DNA of 43,422 bases from Streptomyces albireticuli. Lineage in GTDB: Bacteria; Actinomycetota; Actinomycetes; Streptomycetales; Streptomycetaceae. Of this stretch, positions 18,533-26,329 are shown in pieces (positions within the stretch are counted from its first letter, which is position 1; each line of letters begins with the position of its first letter). Where the stretch lies: positions 1 through 43,422 of the forward strand of contig NZ_JAJQQS010000030.1 of NCBI RefSeq assembly GCF_021228125.1. The letters run 5' to 3'. Position numbers and translations under genes: made by a program. The notes beneath the pieces were generated by a model. It saw only the letters and a program-made list of their open reading frames with translations, was not told where the DNA came from and made no database searches.

Positions 18533-19366
18533 GTGCGGCGGAACGCGCGGGACGAGGGCGGCATCCTGGCGGAGGCGCCGGCCGGGCCGCCGTCCGGCGC
18601 GGCGTCCCGGCGGCGCCTGCTGGGCTCCGAGACGCTGCTCGTCCTGGCGCTGTCGCTGGGGGCGAGCGCGGTGTCGTCGCTGATCAGTTTTGTCGGCGTG
18701 CTCACCAGGCCGGGCGGGCTCAAGGACCAGGCGGCGCGGCTCAACACCTCGCACGCCCCCGGCCGGCCGTGGCTGGACCTCTCCTGGCAGCTCTTCGGCA
18801 TCGCGACCGCGCTGGTGCCCGTCCTGCTCGTGGCGCACCTGCTGCTGCGGGAGGACCCGTCCCGCGGTGGCCTGCGGACGCTCGGCCTCGACCGGTCGCG
18901 CCCCGGCTTCGACCTCACCCGGGGGACGGGCCTCGCGGCCGCGATCGGCGGTACGGGGCTGTTCTTCTACCTCGGGGCCCGCGCGGCCGGCTTCAACCTC
19001 ACGGTGGTGCCGGAGTCGCTGCCCGACGTCTGGTGGAAGCTGCCGGTGCTGATCGCCTCGGCCCTCCAGAACGCGGTCCTGGAGGAGGTCGTGGTCGTCG
19101 GCTATCTGCTGCGCAGGCTGGGGCAGCTGGGCTGGACCCCGGCGGCGGCCCTGGCGGCGAGCGCCGTGCTGCGCGGTTCGTACCACCTGTACCAGGGGGT
19201 CGGCGGGTTCCTCGGGAACATGGCGATGGGCGTGCTGTTCGTGCTGCTCTACCGGCGGTGGGGGCGGGTGGGTCCGCTGGTCGCCGCGCACGCGCTGATC
19301 GACATCGTGGCCTTCGTGGGTTACGCGCTGCTCGCGGGCAAGGTGGGCTGGCTGCCCACGGCCTGA
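18533..19366 (+). CDS. CPBP family membrane metalloprotease-like protein
   Basis: About 277 residues with roughly seven membrane segments. The CPBP (type II CAAX/Abi) motifs are present in their actinobacterial form: EE at 184-185 in VLEEVVVVGYLLRR, R214 and H218 in LRGSYHLYQG, and H253 with D257 in AAHALIDIVAF. The usual Arg of EExxxR is a Val here. Family members are intramembrane glutamic-type proteases or protein maturases; the substrate is unknown. GTG at 18533 is chosen because GGAGG lies five bases upstream; the long open frame to the left overlaps the ligase gene. It converges with the phzF-like gene. Confidence 0.82.
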   Translation: MRRNARDEGGILAEAPAGPPSGAASRRRLLGSETLLVLALSLGASAVSSLISFVGVLTRPGGLKDQAARLNTSHAPGRPWLDLSWQLFGIATALVPVLLVAHLLLREDPSRGGLRTLGLDRSRPGFDLTRGTGLAAAIGGTGLFFYLGARAAGFNLTVVPESLPDVWWKLPVLIASALQNAVLEEVVVVGYLLRRLGQLGWTPAAALAASAVLRGSYHLYQGVGGFLGNMAMGVLFVLLYRRWGRVGPLVAAHALIDIVAFVGYALLAGKVGWLPTA

Positions 19367-19544
19367 CGCCGCGGCGCGCCCCGGGGAGCCCGTGGCACGG
19401 TCCCGGCGCCGCACGCCGGGCGAGCGGCGCGGCCCTGTGCGTCGGGTGAGCGGCCCGGCCTCGGCCGTCGGGCGGGTGGACGGACCCGGTCGGGGCCGCC
19501 TCACCCGGCCCGATCCGGCCCGGCCCCGCGCGTGGCGCGAGGCA

Positions 19545-20360
19545 TCAGACGAGCAGGTCGCCCTCGATGACGGTGACGGCCCTGCCGGTGAGCAGTGTCC
19601 GGTCGCCGCGCAGTGAGGTGCGTACGAACCCGCCGCGGGCGGACGCCTGGAGTCCCGTCAGGTCGTCGCGGCCCAGGCGGGCGGACCAGAAGGGGGCCAG
19701 CGCGGTGTGCGCGCTGCCGGTGACCGGGTCCTCGTCGATCCCGACGTTGGGGAAGAAGCAGCGCGAGAGGTAGTCGTAGCCGTTCGCGGGGTCCTCGGCC
19801 GCGGCGGTGGCGATGACGCCGCGCCGGGAGTGCCGGGCGAGCGCCGGGATGTCGGGGTCCAGGGCGCGTACGGTCTTCTCGTCGGCCAGCTCGATCAGCA
19901 GGTCGCCGACGTGCGGGCTCGTGTCGTACGCGCCGAGGGGCTCGGCGCCGAGGGCGTCGGCGACCCCGTCGGGGACCGCGGCCGGTACGAGCTCCGAGGT
20001 GGGGAAGTCCAGTGTGACGGAGCCGTCCTGATGGGCGGTCGCGGTGAGGATCCCGCAGCGCGCGGCGAAGCGGACGGTGCCGGTGGCGGTGCCCGTGGTG
20101 TGCAGGACGTGCGCGGTGGCGAGCGTGGCGTGGCCGCACATGTCGACCTCGGTGGCCGGTGTGAACCAGCGCAGGGCCCAGTCCGCCTCCCCGCCGGCCG
20201 GGAGCCGGTGGGCGAACGCCGTCTCGGAGAGGTTGAGCTCGGCGGCGATCCGCTGGAGCCGGGTGTCGTCGGGGAACTCCTCGGTGTCGAGGAGCTGGAC
20301 CCCGGCCTGGTTGCCGGCGAAGGGACGGTCGGTGAACGCGTCGACGATTCGAATCCGCAT
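19545..20360 (-). CDS. PhzF family isomerase/epimerase-like protein
   Basis: A 271-residue two-domain protein of the diaminopimelate-epimerase fold. The N terminus MRIRIVDAFTDRPFAGNQAGV is diagnostic. The catalytic Glu46 lies in NLSETAF, and MCGHATLA follows at 74-81. The second domain contains the SRCFFPNVGIDEDPVTGSAH block. PhzF itself isomerises DHHA in phenazine synthesis, but no phenazine genes are present. Most members of the family have unknown substrates, so it should be read as an uncharacterised isomerase. It is divergent from a PadR regulator across 171 bases that contain a likely operator, so PadR may control it. Confidence 0.87.
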   Translation of the reverse strand: MRIRIVDAFTDRPFAGNQAGVQLLDTEEFPDDTRLQRIAAELNLSETAFAHRLPAGGEADWALRWFTPATEVDMCGHATLATAHVLHTTGTATGTVRFAARCGILTATAHQDGSVTLDFPTSELVPAAVPDGVADALGAEPLGAYDTSPHVGDLLIELADEKTVRALDPDIPALARHSRRGVIATAAAEDPANGYDYLSRCFFPNVGIDEDPVTGSAHTALAPFWSARLGRDDLTGLQASARGGFVRTSLRGDRTLLTGRAVTVIEGDLLV

Positions 20361-20447
20361 GCCCGGACCGTATCGGAGCGGGCAAAGCCGCAGGCCAGAG
20401 CCAATCTCCGGAATCTGGCCCGCAAGGCGTTGCCGAACGAGCGCTAC

Positions 20448-20468
20448 CGATATATCGTTGATGTATCG
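20448..20468. promoter_or_regulatory. Candidate PadR operator
   Basis: A 21-bp imperfect palindrome with outer arms CGATA and TATCG contains the 10-bp perfect palindrome CGATATATCG (20448-20457). It is AT-rich in GC-rich surroundings and lies between the divergent phzF-like and padR genes. PadR proteins usually repress their own gene at such sites. Confidence 0.5.
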
Positions 20469-20531
20469 CGACTGATCAAGAGTAGTGATCGAAGGAGTTC
20501 CGCGACACCGATCGACGAGAGGGGATGCGCC

Positions 20532-21149
20532 ATGTGGCGTACACACACGCAGGGACACGAGCACCACGGCCGCGGCCGCCGCGGACCGGGCGATTTCGAG
20601 GGGCGCCGCGCGGCCTTCGGTCCGTTCGGGCCGGGCTTCGGCGGGCCGCCGTTCGGTGGACCACCGTTCGGCGGGCCCCGGGGCCGGGGGCGCGGCGGCC
20701 CGGGCGGCCGGGCGCGGCGCGGTGATGTCCGCGCCTCGATCCTGGCCCTGCTGAAGGACCGTCCGATGCACGGCTACGAGATGATCCAGGAGATCGCCGA
20801 GCGCAGTGGCGGCGCCTGGAAGCCCAGCCCGGGCTCGGTCTACCCCACGCTCCAGATGCTGGAGGACGAGGGCCTGATCGAGAGCGTGAGCGAGGGCGGC
20901 AAGAAGCTGTTCACCCTCACCGAGGCCGGCCGTGCCGAGGCCGACGCCGGCTCCGCCACCCCCTGGGAGGAGGTCGGCCGGGGGGCCGGCTGGGAGGGCG
21001 CCCAGGAGATCCGGCAGGCCGGCTTCCAGCTGCTGGAGGCCCTCGGCCAGGTCTGGAAGACGGGCAGCGAGGAGCAGCGCCGGAAGGCGCTCGACGTCAT
21101 CAACGACTCGCGCAAGAAGCTCTACCTGATCCTGGCCGACGAGAGCTGA
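20532..21149 (+). CDS. PadR family transcriptional regulator
   Basis: A 205-residue regulator. The first 60 residues are a Gly/Pro/Phe/Arg-rich tail with repeated FGGPP and HGRG-like segments. The winged-helix domain (about 64-140) has the family signatures ILALLKDRPMHGYEMIQEI, GSVYPTLQMLEDEGLI and LFTLTEAGR. The remainder is a helical dimerisation region. Histidine- and glycine-rich tails occur in some Streptomyces PadR proteins and could bind metal or DNA; that is inference. ATG at 20532 has AGAGGGGA upstream. Two hairpins follow the gene. Confidence 0.9.
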   Translation: MWRTHTQGHEHHGRGRRGPGDFEGRRAAFGPFGPGFGGPPFGGPPFGGPRGRGRGGPGGRARRGDVRASILALLKDRPMHGYEMIQEIAERSGGAWKPSPGSVYPTLQMLEDEGLIESVSEGGKKLFTLTEAGRAEADAGSATPWEEVGRGAGWEGAQEIRQAGFQLLEALGQVWKTGSEEQRRKALDVINDSRKKLYLILADES

Positions 21150-21179
21150 GCCGAGGCCCGTCCGCACGCCCGTCCGCAC

Positions 21180-21203
21180 GGGCCCGGCCGACGGGCCGGG
21201 CCC
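21180..21203 (+). terminator. Terminator after padR
   Basis: GGGCCCGGCC (21180-21189) and GGCCGGGCCC (21194-21203) form a 10-bp perfect stem with a four-base loop, 30 bases after the padR stop. Confidence 0.65.
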
Positions 21204-21245
21204 GCCGGTGACGGCTCTCCGGAGTGCCGTCACCCCTGAGACAAA

Positions 21246-21278
21246 TCCGCCCTCATCCTCCTCAAGGATGAGGGCGGA
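21246..21278. terminator. Second hairpin between padR and the Clp-N gene
   Basis: A 13-bp perfect stem (21246-21258 with 21266-21278) and seven-base loop, with CCGCCCTCATCC as the left arm core. It could be a further terminator or insulate the Clp-N gene. Confidence 0.6.
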
Positions 21279-21363
21279 GCCCTGTGTGCCCAACTGTCGT
21301 CGGAGGCGCGAATGCTTCCCGCCGGGGATGACCGGACGGGTACGTGACTGATGGGGTGGGAGG

Positions 21364-21972
21364 GTGCAAAGCCGTACACGTGACATCGGACCGGCCGGCA
21401 CCGCCTGTGAGGACCGGCTCAGCGTCGAGCTGGCCTCGGTGGTAGCGGGCGCCCGCAGGCGCGCCGTCCGCGACGGCGACCGGCAGGTCGACACCGCGCA
21501 TCTGCTGCACACCCTCCTCGAGGCGGACCCCGAGACGCGCCGCGTCCTCGACGGCGGTACGGGCCGGGTCGTACGGCTGCTGGGCTATCTCGTCCAGCGC
21601 GCCATCGGCTACGGGCTGCGCTGGAGCGGCACGGCCGAGGACTCCGGGGCCCTGCCCGTCCTCGCCGACAGCCGGGCGCCCGGCTGGTCGCCGCCCGCCG
21701 CGGCCGCGCTGGAGCGGGCGTACGCCCGGGCCCGGGCGCGGGGTGCCGGCCGGGTGGCGGGCGTGGACCTGCTCGCCGCGCTCGCCCGGGACCGCGACTG
21801 CCGCGCCGCCGAGGTGCTGCGCCGGGCCGGGATCGACCCCGGGGCGCTGGCCACCGGCTTCGACGGCGCCCACGATCACGGGAGCGGCTCCGGTGGCGGC
21901 GGACACGGGCGCGCGGAGACCGCCCGGAGAACTGCCATGAGTGAAAGGGATGACGGTCCTGTCATCGGCTGA
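21364..21972 (+). CDS. Stand-alone Clp N-terminal domain protein
   Basis: A 202-residue protein. The part from about 20 to 160 resembles the double ClpA/ClpC N-terminal helical repeat: LASVVAGARRRAVRDGDRQVDTAHLL, then LERAYARARARGAGRVAGVDLLAAL. There is no AAA+ ATPase. The last 30 residues are Gly/His-rich and unordered. Such proteins may act as adaptors or decoys for Clp proteases, or bind arginine-phosphorylated or drug ligands; this is inference. GTG at 21364 is preceded by GGGAGG. The next gene begins 12 bases after its stop, so the two may be co-transcribed. Confidence 0.78.
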   Translation: MQSRTRDIGPAGTACEDRLSVELASVVAGARRRAVRDGDRQVDTAHLLHTLLEADPETRRVLDGGTGRVVRLLGYLVQRAIGYGLRWSGTAEDSGALPVLADSRAPGWSPPAAAALERAYARARARGAGRVAGVDLLAALARDRDCRAAEVLRRAGIDPGALATGFDGAHDHGSGSGGGGHGRAETARRTAMSERDDGPVIG

Positions 21973-21984
21973 CATGATGCTCCG

Positions 21985-23010
21985 ATGCACGCGTCTGAGG
22001 TTTCCCGGGGGAGGAGCGTGGGACTGGGCCTGGCCCTGGTGTCCGCGCTGGCGTTCGGCGGGTCGGGTGTCGCGGCCAAGCCACTGATCCAGGCGGGTCT
22101 GGACCCGCTCCACGTCGTCTGGCTGAGGGTCGCCGGGGCCGCCCTGGTCATGCTGCCCGTCGCCTGGCGCCACCGCGCGCTGGTGACCCGGCGCCCCGGA
22201 CTCCTCGCGGGCTTCGGCCTGTTGGCCGTCGCGGGCGTGCAGGCCTGCTACTTCGCCTCGATATCCCGCATACCCGTCGGCGTGGCCCTGCTGGTGGAGT
22301 ACCTCGCCCCCGCGCTGGTGCTCGGCTGGGTGCGGTTCGTCCAGCGGCGCCCGGTGAGCCGGGCCGCGGCCGTGGGGGTCGTCCTCGCCGTCGGCGGCCT
22401 CGCCTGCGTGGTGGAGGTGTGGTCGGGGCTGAGCTTCGACGCCGTCGGCCTGCTGCTGGCCCTCGGCGCCGCCTGCTGCCAGGTGGGCTACTTCGTCCTC
22501 TCGGACCACGGCAGCGACGGCGAAGAGCCCGCGGACCCGGTCGGCGTCATCGCCTACGGGCTGCTGGTCGGCGCCCTCGTCCTCACCGCCGTCTCCCGCC
22601 CGTGGGGCATGGACTGGTCCGTGCTCGCGGGGAGCGCCGACATGGACGGCACCCGGCTGCCCGCCGCCCTGCTGCTCGGCTGGATCGTGCTGATCGCCAC
22701 GGTGACCGCCTACGTCACCGGCGTCCTCTCCGTACGCCGGCTGTCGCCGCAGGTCGCCGGCGTCGTCGCCTGCCTGGAGGCCGTCATCGCGACGGTGCTC
22801 GCCTGGGTGCTGCTCGGCGAGACGCTCTCCACGCCGCAGATCGCCGGGGGTGCCGTGGTGCTCCTCGGTGCCTTCATCGCCCAGTCCTCGACGCCGAAGG
22901 CACCGGCCGAGGGGCCCGTGGAGGGCTCGGGGACGGCTCCGGAGGTACGGGGCGAGGGCCCGGCCGCGCCCGCCGAAAGGGAGTTGTCGGCCGGATCACC
23001 GCGCACGTAG
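21985..23010 (+). CDS. EamA/DMT family transporter (first of three)
   Basis: A 341-residue protein with ten predicted membrane helices in two EamA repeats. The first starts near LALVSALAFGGSGVAAKPL and the second near GLLLALGAACCQVGYFVLS. It ends in a Pro/Glu-rich cytoplasmic tail of about 45 residues. ARIPVGVALL-like and VACLEAVIATVLAWVLLGE motifs are typical of RhtA/EamA amino-acid or metabolite exporters. ATG at 21985 lies 12 bases after the Clp-N stop with GGGGGAGGA only after it, so initiation may depend on coupling. Its stop codon forms part of the promoter of the downstream leader peptide. Substrate unknown. Confidence 0.85.
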   Translation: MHASEVSRGRSVGLGLALVSALAFGGSGVAAKPLIQAGLDPLHVVWLRVAGAALVMLPVAWRHRALVTRRPGLLAGFGLLAVAGVQACYFASISRIPVGVALLVEYLAPALVLGWVRFVQRRPVSRAAAVGVVLAVGGLACVVEVWSGLSFDAVGLLLALGAACCQVGYFVLSDHGSDGEEPADPVGVIAYGLLVGALVLTAVSRPWGMDWSVLAGSADMDGTRLPAALLLGWIVLIATVTAYVTGVLSVRRLSPQVAGVVACLEAVIATVLAWVLLGETLSTPQIAGGAVVLLGAFIAQSSTPKAPAEGPVEGSGTAPEVRGEGPAAPAERELSAGSPRT

Positions 23011-23013
23011 GGT
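22984..23013 (+). promoter_or_regulatory. Promoter of the leader peptide and second EamA gene
   Basis: TTGTCG (22984-22989), an 18-base spacer and TAGGGT (23008-23013). Transcription is expected about seven bases later, that is at the ATG of the leader ORF at 23021. The TAG of the first EamA gene is inside the -10 box. Confidence 0.55.
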
Positions 23014-23020
23014 CCTGATC

Positions 23021-23056
23021 ATGCCGATGACCGTTCTGCCGCCTCCCGCCGCCTAG
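23021..23056 (+). CDS. Putative leaderless leader peptide with Pro-Pro-Pro
   Basis: An 11-codon ORF encoding MPMTVLPPPAA, ten bases after the first EamA stop and about 115 bases before the second EamA gene. Its ATG coincides with the predicted transcription start, so it would be translated without a ribosome-binding site. Three consecutive Pro codons (CCG CCT CCC) are a classic ribosome-pausing sequence. GC-rich hairpins follow. The layout resembles ribosome-mediated attenuation, with pausing deciding which hairpin forms upstream of an exporter. I know of no described system with this peptide; the call rests only on layout. Confidence 0.45.
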   Translation: MPMTVLPPPAA

Positions 23057-23070
23057 CGCGGGCGGCCGCT

Positions 23071-23104
23071 CCCGGAGGACCGGGCCCGGGGTGAGGCCCC
23101 GGGC
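23071..23104 (+). promoter_or_regulatory. Competing hairpins after the leader peptide
   Basis: CCCGG/CCGGG (23071-23084) and GCCCGGGG/CCCCGGGC (23084-23104) share base 23084. The second stem is strong enough to act as a terminator. They lie 15-48 bases after the leader stop, where a paused ribosome could influence folding. Confidence 0.4.
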
Positions 23105-23170
23105 GGATCGCCGCTGCCCGCACGAGGGACACCAGGCCATCCACCACCTGTCTTCCGCGGGAGAACAGTC

Positions 23171-24184
23171 ATGCCCGAAAACCTTCCCCACTCCGACGCG
23201 CCCTCGGCCGTGACCGGCATACCGGTCGGCCGGGGGCTGCTCTACGTCGCCGTGGCCGCCGCCTCCTGGGGCACCACCGGTGCCACCGCCGACCTGGTCA
23301 TGGAGGCCGGCGGGCTCGGCCCCGTCGCGCTGACCTTCTGGCGCACGGCCGGCGGTCTTCTCCTGCTGCTGGCGGTACGGGCCCTGCGGCGGCGCGGCGC
23401 CGCCCGTACGGCCCGCCGGGCCCCGCGGGCCGCCGGGACGCTGCCGCGTGGGGCCGCGCGGATCCTCGTCACCGGCCTCGGTCTGACCGTCTTCCAGGTC
23501 GCCTACTTCGGGGCCGTGGACGGGACCGGCATCGCGGTCGGCACCGTGGTCACGCTCGGCGCCGCGCCCGTGCTCGTCGCGATCGGCGGCAGGCTCTTCA
23601 TGGGGGAGCGGCTGGGCGGTGGCGGTGTGCTGGCGGTGGCCGGCGCCTTCACCGGCCTGTCCGTGCTGATGCTCGGCAACGACGGAACGGGCGCGGTGCG
23701 CCCGGTGGGGGTGGCGCTGGCGCTGCTCTCCGCCGCGGGCTACGCGGTCGTCACCCTCTACGCGCGCTCCCTCGAGCACCAGGGCCGGGCCGCCGACCCG
23801 TTCACCACGACGGTGTCGTCCTTCGTGGTGGGCACGGTGGCCCTGCTGCCGTTCGCCGCCGTCGAGGGCCTCTGGCCGCGGACGCGGGAACTCGGCCGCG
23901 TCCTGTGGCTGACGGGCTATCTGGTGACGGTGCCGACCGCGCTGGCCTACGGGCTGTTCTTCGCGGGACTCGTCGTCGTGCGGGCCACCACCGTCTCGGT
24001 GATCACCCTCCTGGAGCCGGTGACGGCCGCGGCCATCGCCGTGCTCCTGCTCGGTGAGCGGCTCACCGCCGCGACCGCGGCGGGCACCGCCGTCCTGCTG
24101 TGCGCCGTGGTGGCCCTGGCCGTCGCCGAGACGCGCGGCCGGGGTGCCCGTACGGCCGGGGTGGTGGCCGCCGGGGAGGGCTGA
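23171..24184 (+). CDS. EamA/DMT family transporter (second of three)
   Basis: A 337-residue, ten-helix membrane protein with two EamA repeats. Typical segments are AVAAASWGTTGATADLVME and LTFWRTAGGLLLLLAVRAL in the first half, and VSVITLLEPVTAAAIAVLLLGERL in the second. It belongs to the drug/metabolite transporter superfamily; members export amino acids, nucleosides or drugs. ATG at 23171 has GGGAG upstream. The transcript apparently starts at 23021 and carries the leader peptide and hairpins, so expression may be attenuated. A 15-bp stem terminator follows, shared with the convergent third EamA gene. Confidence 0.86.
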   Translation: MPENLPHSDAPSAVTGIPVGRGLLYVAVAAASWGTTGATADLVMEAGGLGPVALTFWRTAGGLLLLLAVRALRRRGAARTARRAPRAAGTLPRGAARILVTGLGLTVFQVAYFGAVDGTGIAVGTVVTLGAAPVLVAIGGRLFMGERLGGGGVLAVAGAFTGLSVLMLGNDGTGAVRPVGVALALLSAAGYAVVTLYARSLEHQGRAADPFTTTVSSFVVGTVALLPFAAVEGLWPRTRELGRVLWLTGYLVTVPTALAYGLFFAGLVVVRATTVSVITLLEPVTAAAIAVLLLGERLTAATAAGTAVLLCAVVALAVAETRGRGARTAGVVAAGEG

Positions 24185-24244
24185 GGCGGCCGGGCGGCGG
24201 AGGACGGCCGTCGTACGCCGCCCCCGGCCGCCCGGAAACAACGA

Positions 24245-24278
24245 CGGGCCGGTCACGGACGCTTCCGTGACCGGCCCG
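24245..24278. terminator. Bidirectional terminator between convergent EamA genes
   Basis: A 15-bp perfect stem (24245-24259 with 24264-24278) around a four-base CGCT loop, between the plus-strand EamA stop at 24184 and the minus-strand EamA stop at 24294. Confidence 0.85.
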
Positions 24279-24293
24279 CCGAGGGCGGGGGCC

Positions 24294-25295
24294 TTACGGC
24301 CGTCCCGCACCGCCCGCCTTCGGCCTGCTCTGGGTGAGCGCCGCGCCCGCGAGCACGATCACGGCGCCGACCGGGGTGTTCCAGGAGAGGTCCTCGCCGA
24401 GCAGGGCCACTCCGGCCACGGTCGCGACGACCGGGATGAAGTACGTCGTCAGCGTCGCGGTCGTCGGCCCGACCTCGGCGACCAGCCCGTACTGCACGAG
24501 GAAGGCGAACCCGGTGCCGAGCGCGCCCAGGGCGAGGACCGCCAGCAGCGGCACGGCCGGGAAGGAGACCGGCAGCGGGCTGAACAGCGGGGCGACGACG
24601 GCGAGCTGGACCGTGCCGACGAGCAGCTGGCTCCCGGACGTGGCCAGGTGGGAGCAGCCGGTCGAGGACAGGTTGCGCCGGACGTAGATCCAGCCGACCG
24701 CGTAGCTGGCCGAGGCGACCAGCGCCATCAGCGTGCCCGCCGGGTCCTGGCCGGAGAAGCCCTGCCAGGCGCCGAGCACCGTGAGGACGCCGAGGAAGCC
24801 GATGCCGAGCCCGGCGACGCGGCGCCGGGTCGGCCGGTCCTCCGACAGCGCGACCAGTGAGAGCACCATGCCCCACAGCGGGGTCGTCGCGTTGCAGATG
24901 CCGGCGAGGGAGGAGGAGACGCGCAGCTCGGCGTAGGCGAAGAGGGTGAAGGGGAGCGAGTTGAGCAGGAAGGCCGCGACGGCCAGGTGACCCCAGACGC
25001 GCGGGCCGGACGGGAGCCGCTCCCGCTTGACGGCGACCACCGCGAGCAGCACCGCCGTGCCGAAGACCATGCGGCCGAGCGAGACGTACAGCGGCGCGAA
25101 GCCGTCGGTGCCGAGCTTGATGAAGAGGAAGCTGCAACCCCAGATGAGGGCGAGCGCGCCGAACCGGATCCGCCAGTCGACGCCGGACCCCTTCCGCCGG
25201 GCCGGGGGAGGGCCGGAGGGCTGCGCGGACGGGCTGGACGGCGGGGTTCCGGCGGAGGTTCCGGCAGGGGTGGCGGCGGGGCTCGTGGTGCTCAT
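24294..25295 (-). CDS. EamA/DMT family transporter (third of three), divergent from LysR
   Basis: About 333 residues. A disordered Ser/Thr/Pro/Ala N-terminal tail of 35-40 residues is followed by ten membrane helices in two EamA repeats: FGALALIWGCSFLFIKLGTD, then LVASASYAVGWIYVRRNL. The C-terminal half ends PVVATVAGVALLGEDLSWN before a final helix. ATG at 25295 is taken as the start; GTG at 25301 would add two residues, and neither has a clear Shine-Dalgarno. The neighbouring LysR gene is transcribed away from it across 74 bases, the usual arrangement for a regulator and its exporter. Substrate unknown. Confidence 0.86.
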   Translation of the reverse strand: MSTTSPAATPAGTSAGTPPSSPSAQPSGPPPARRKGSGVDWRIRFGALALIWGCSFLFIKLGTDGFAPLYVSLGRMVFGTAVLLAVVAVKRERLPSGPRVWGHLAVAAFLLNSLPFTLFAYAELRVSSSLAGICNATTPLWGMVLSLVALSEDRPTRRRVAGLGIGFLGVLTVLGAWQGFSGQDPAGTLMALVASASYAVGWIYVRRNLSSTGCSHLATSGSQLLVGTVQLAVVAPLFSPLPVSFPAVPLLAVLALGALGTGFAFLVQYGLVAEVGPTTATLTTYFIPVVATVAGVALLGEDLSWNTPVGAVIVLAGAALTQSRPKAGGAGRP

Positions 25296-25369
25296 GGGCA
25301 CCAGAATGACGATCGAAACCCATTAGAACAAGCAAATAATTGTAGGGTCCATCGCGTAGCATCGCTTAT
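25296..25369. promoter_or_regulatory. Divergent promoter region of EamA and LysR genes
   Basis: 74 bases, markedly AT-richer than the surroundings (for example AACAAGCAAATAATTG). It must carry both promoters and the LysR site. LysR sites are T-N11-A palindromes; I could not settle on one. Confidence 0.5.
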
Positions 25370-26287
25370 ATGAACCTGGATCGTCTGCGGACCCTCAACG
25401 CCGTCGCCCGTCATGGCTCCGTCAGCGCCGCCGCCGACGGGCTCCATGTGACGACCTCCGCCGTCTCCCAGCAGCTCGCCAAGCTGGAGCGGGAGACCGG
25501 CCAGCAACTGCTGGCGAAGCAGGGCCGCGGCGTGCGTCTCACCGACGCCGGACGGCTGCTCGCCGACCACGCCTCCCGGATCCTCTCCCAGGTCGAGCTG
25601 GCCCAGGCCGATCTGGAGGCGCAGCGCGGGCAGGCCGTCGGCGAGCTGCTGCTCGGCGCCTTCCCCACCGCCGCCCGCGGCCTCTTCCCCGCCGCGCTCG
25701 CCGAGCTGCGCACCGCGCACCCCCAGCTGCGCGCCCGGCTGGAGGAGATGGAGCCGGACGAGGCCGTGCCGCGCGTGGTGCGCGGTGACATCGACCTCGC
25801 CGTCGTCCTCGACTGGTACAACAAGCCGCTGCCCATGCCGGACGGCCTCGCCAAGGCGCCGATCCTCGACGACCCGGCCGATGTGGCGATGCCCGCCGGT
25901 CACCGGCTCGCCGACCGCGCGGAGGTGGACCTGGAGGAGTTCGCCGACGACGAGTGGGTCTCCTGGCCGCGCGGCGAGTTCTGCCACGACTGGCTGATGC
26001 TCACCCTGCGCGGCAAGGGCATCGAGCCCCGCATCTCCCATATGGCCGAGGAGCACCACACCCAGCTCGCCCTGATCGCCGCCGGGCTCGGCGTCGCCGT
26101 CGCGCCCCGGCTGGGGCGGGGCCCGGTGCCGGACGGGGTGCGCGTGGTGCCCGTACGGCACACGATGCGCCGCCACGTCTACGCGATCTGGCGCGCGGAC
26201 GCCGACCGCCGCCCGTCGATCCGTGCGGCGGTGGACGTGCTGCGCGCGGCGGGCGCCAGGATCTCCGGCGACTCCGCGGAGGCCTGA
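25370..26287 (+). CDS. LysR family transcriptional regulator
   Basis: A 305-residue regulator. The N-terminal winged helix-turn-helix (1-60) has LRTLNAVARHGSVSAAADGL, then TTSAVSQQLAKLERETG and LLAKQGRGVRLTDAG, the full LysR signature. The effector domain follows from about residue 90 with GELLLGAFPTAARGLFPAAL, and an effector-pocket region containing RGDIDLAVVLDW. It is divergent from the third EamA exporter, so it probably responds to the exported compound or a related one. No Shine-Dalgarno is seen before the ATG at 25370, which may be leaderless or weakly translated. Confidence 0.92.
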   Translation: MNLDRLRTLNAVARHGSVSAAADGLHVTTSAVSQQLAKLERETGQQLLAKQGRGVRLTDAGRLLADHASRILSQVELAQADLEAQRGQAVGELLLGAFPTAARGLFPAALAELRTAHPQLRARLEEMEPDEAVPRVVRGDIDLAVVLDWYNKPLPMPDGLAKAPILDDPADVAMPAGHRLADRAEVDLEEFADDEWVSWPRGEFCHDWLMLTLRGKGIEPRISHMAEEHHTQLALIAAGLGVAVAPRLGRGPVPDGVRVVPVRHTMRRHVYAIWRADADRRPSIRAAVDVLRAAGARISGDSAEA

Positions 26288-26329
26288 GGGATCCCGGCCG
26301 GTCCCGGGCCGCCCTCGGGCGTACGGGGC

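Noticed and set aside
20341..20360. GATTCGAATCCGC, resembling a tRNA T-loop
   Set aside because: No acceptor, D or anticodon stems surround it and it encodes the start of the PhzF-like protein. I saw no tRNA gene in the window.
19545..20360. PhzF-like gene as evidence of phenazine biosynthesis
   Set aside because: No other phz genes are nearby, and most PhzF-family proteins are not involved in phenazine synthesis.
20361..21512. Extension of the phzF-like frame to 21512
   Set aside because: The frame would run antisense through the whole padR gene; the canonical PhzF N terminus begins at 20360.
25340..25362. TTGTAG/TAGCAT as the lysR promoter
   Set aside because: The spacer is 11 bases, too short for a normal promoter.
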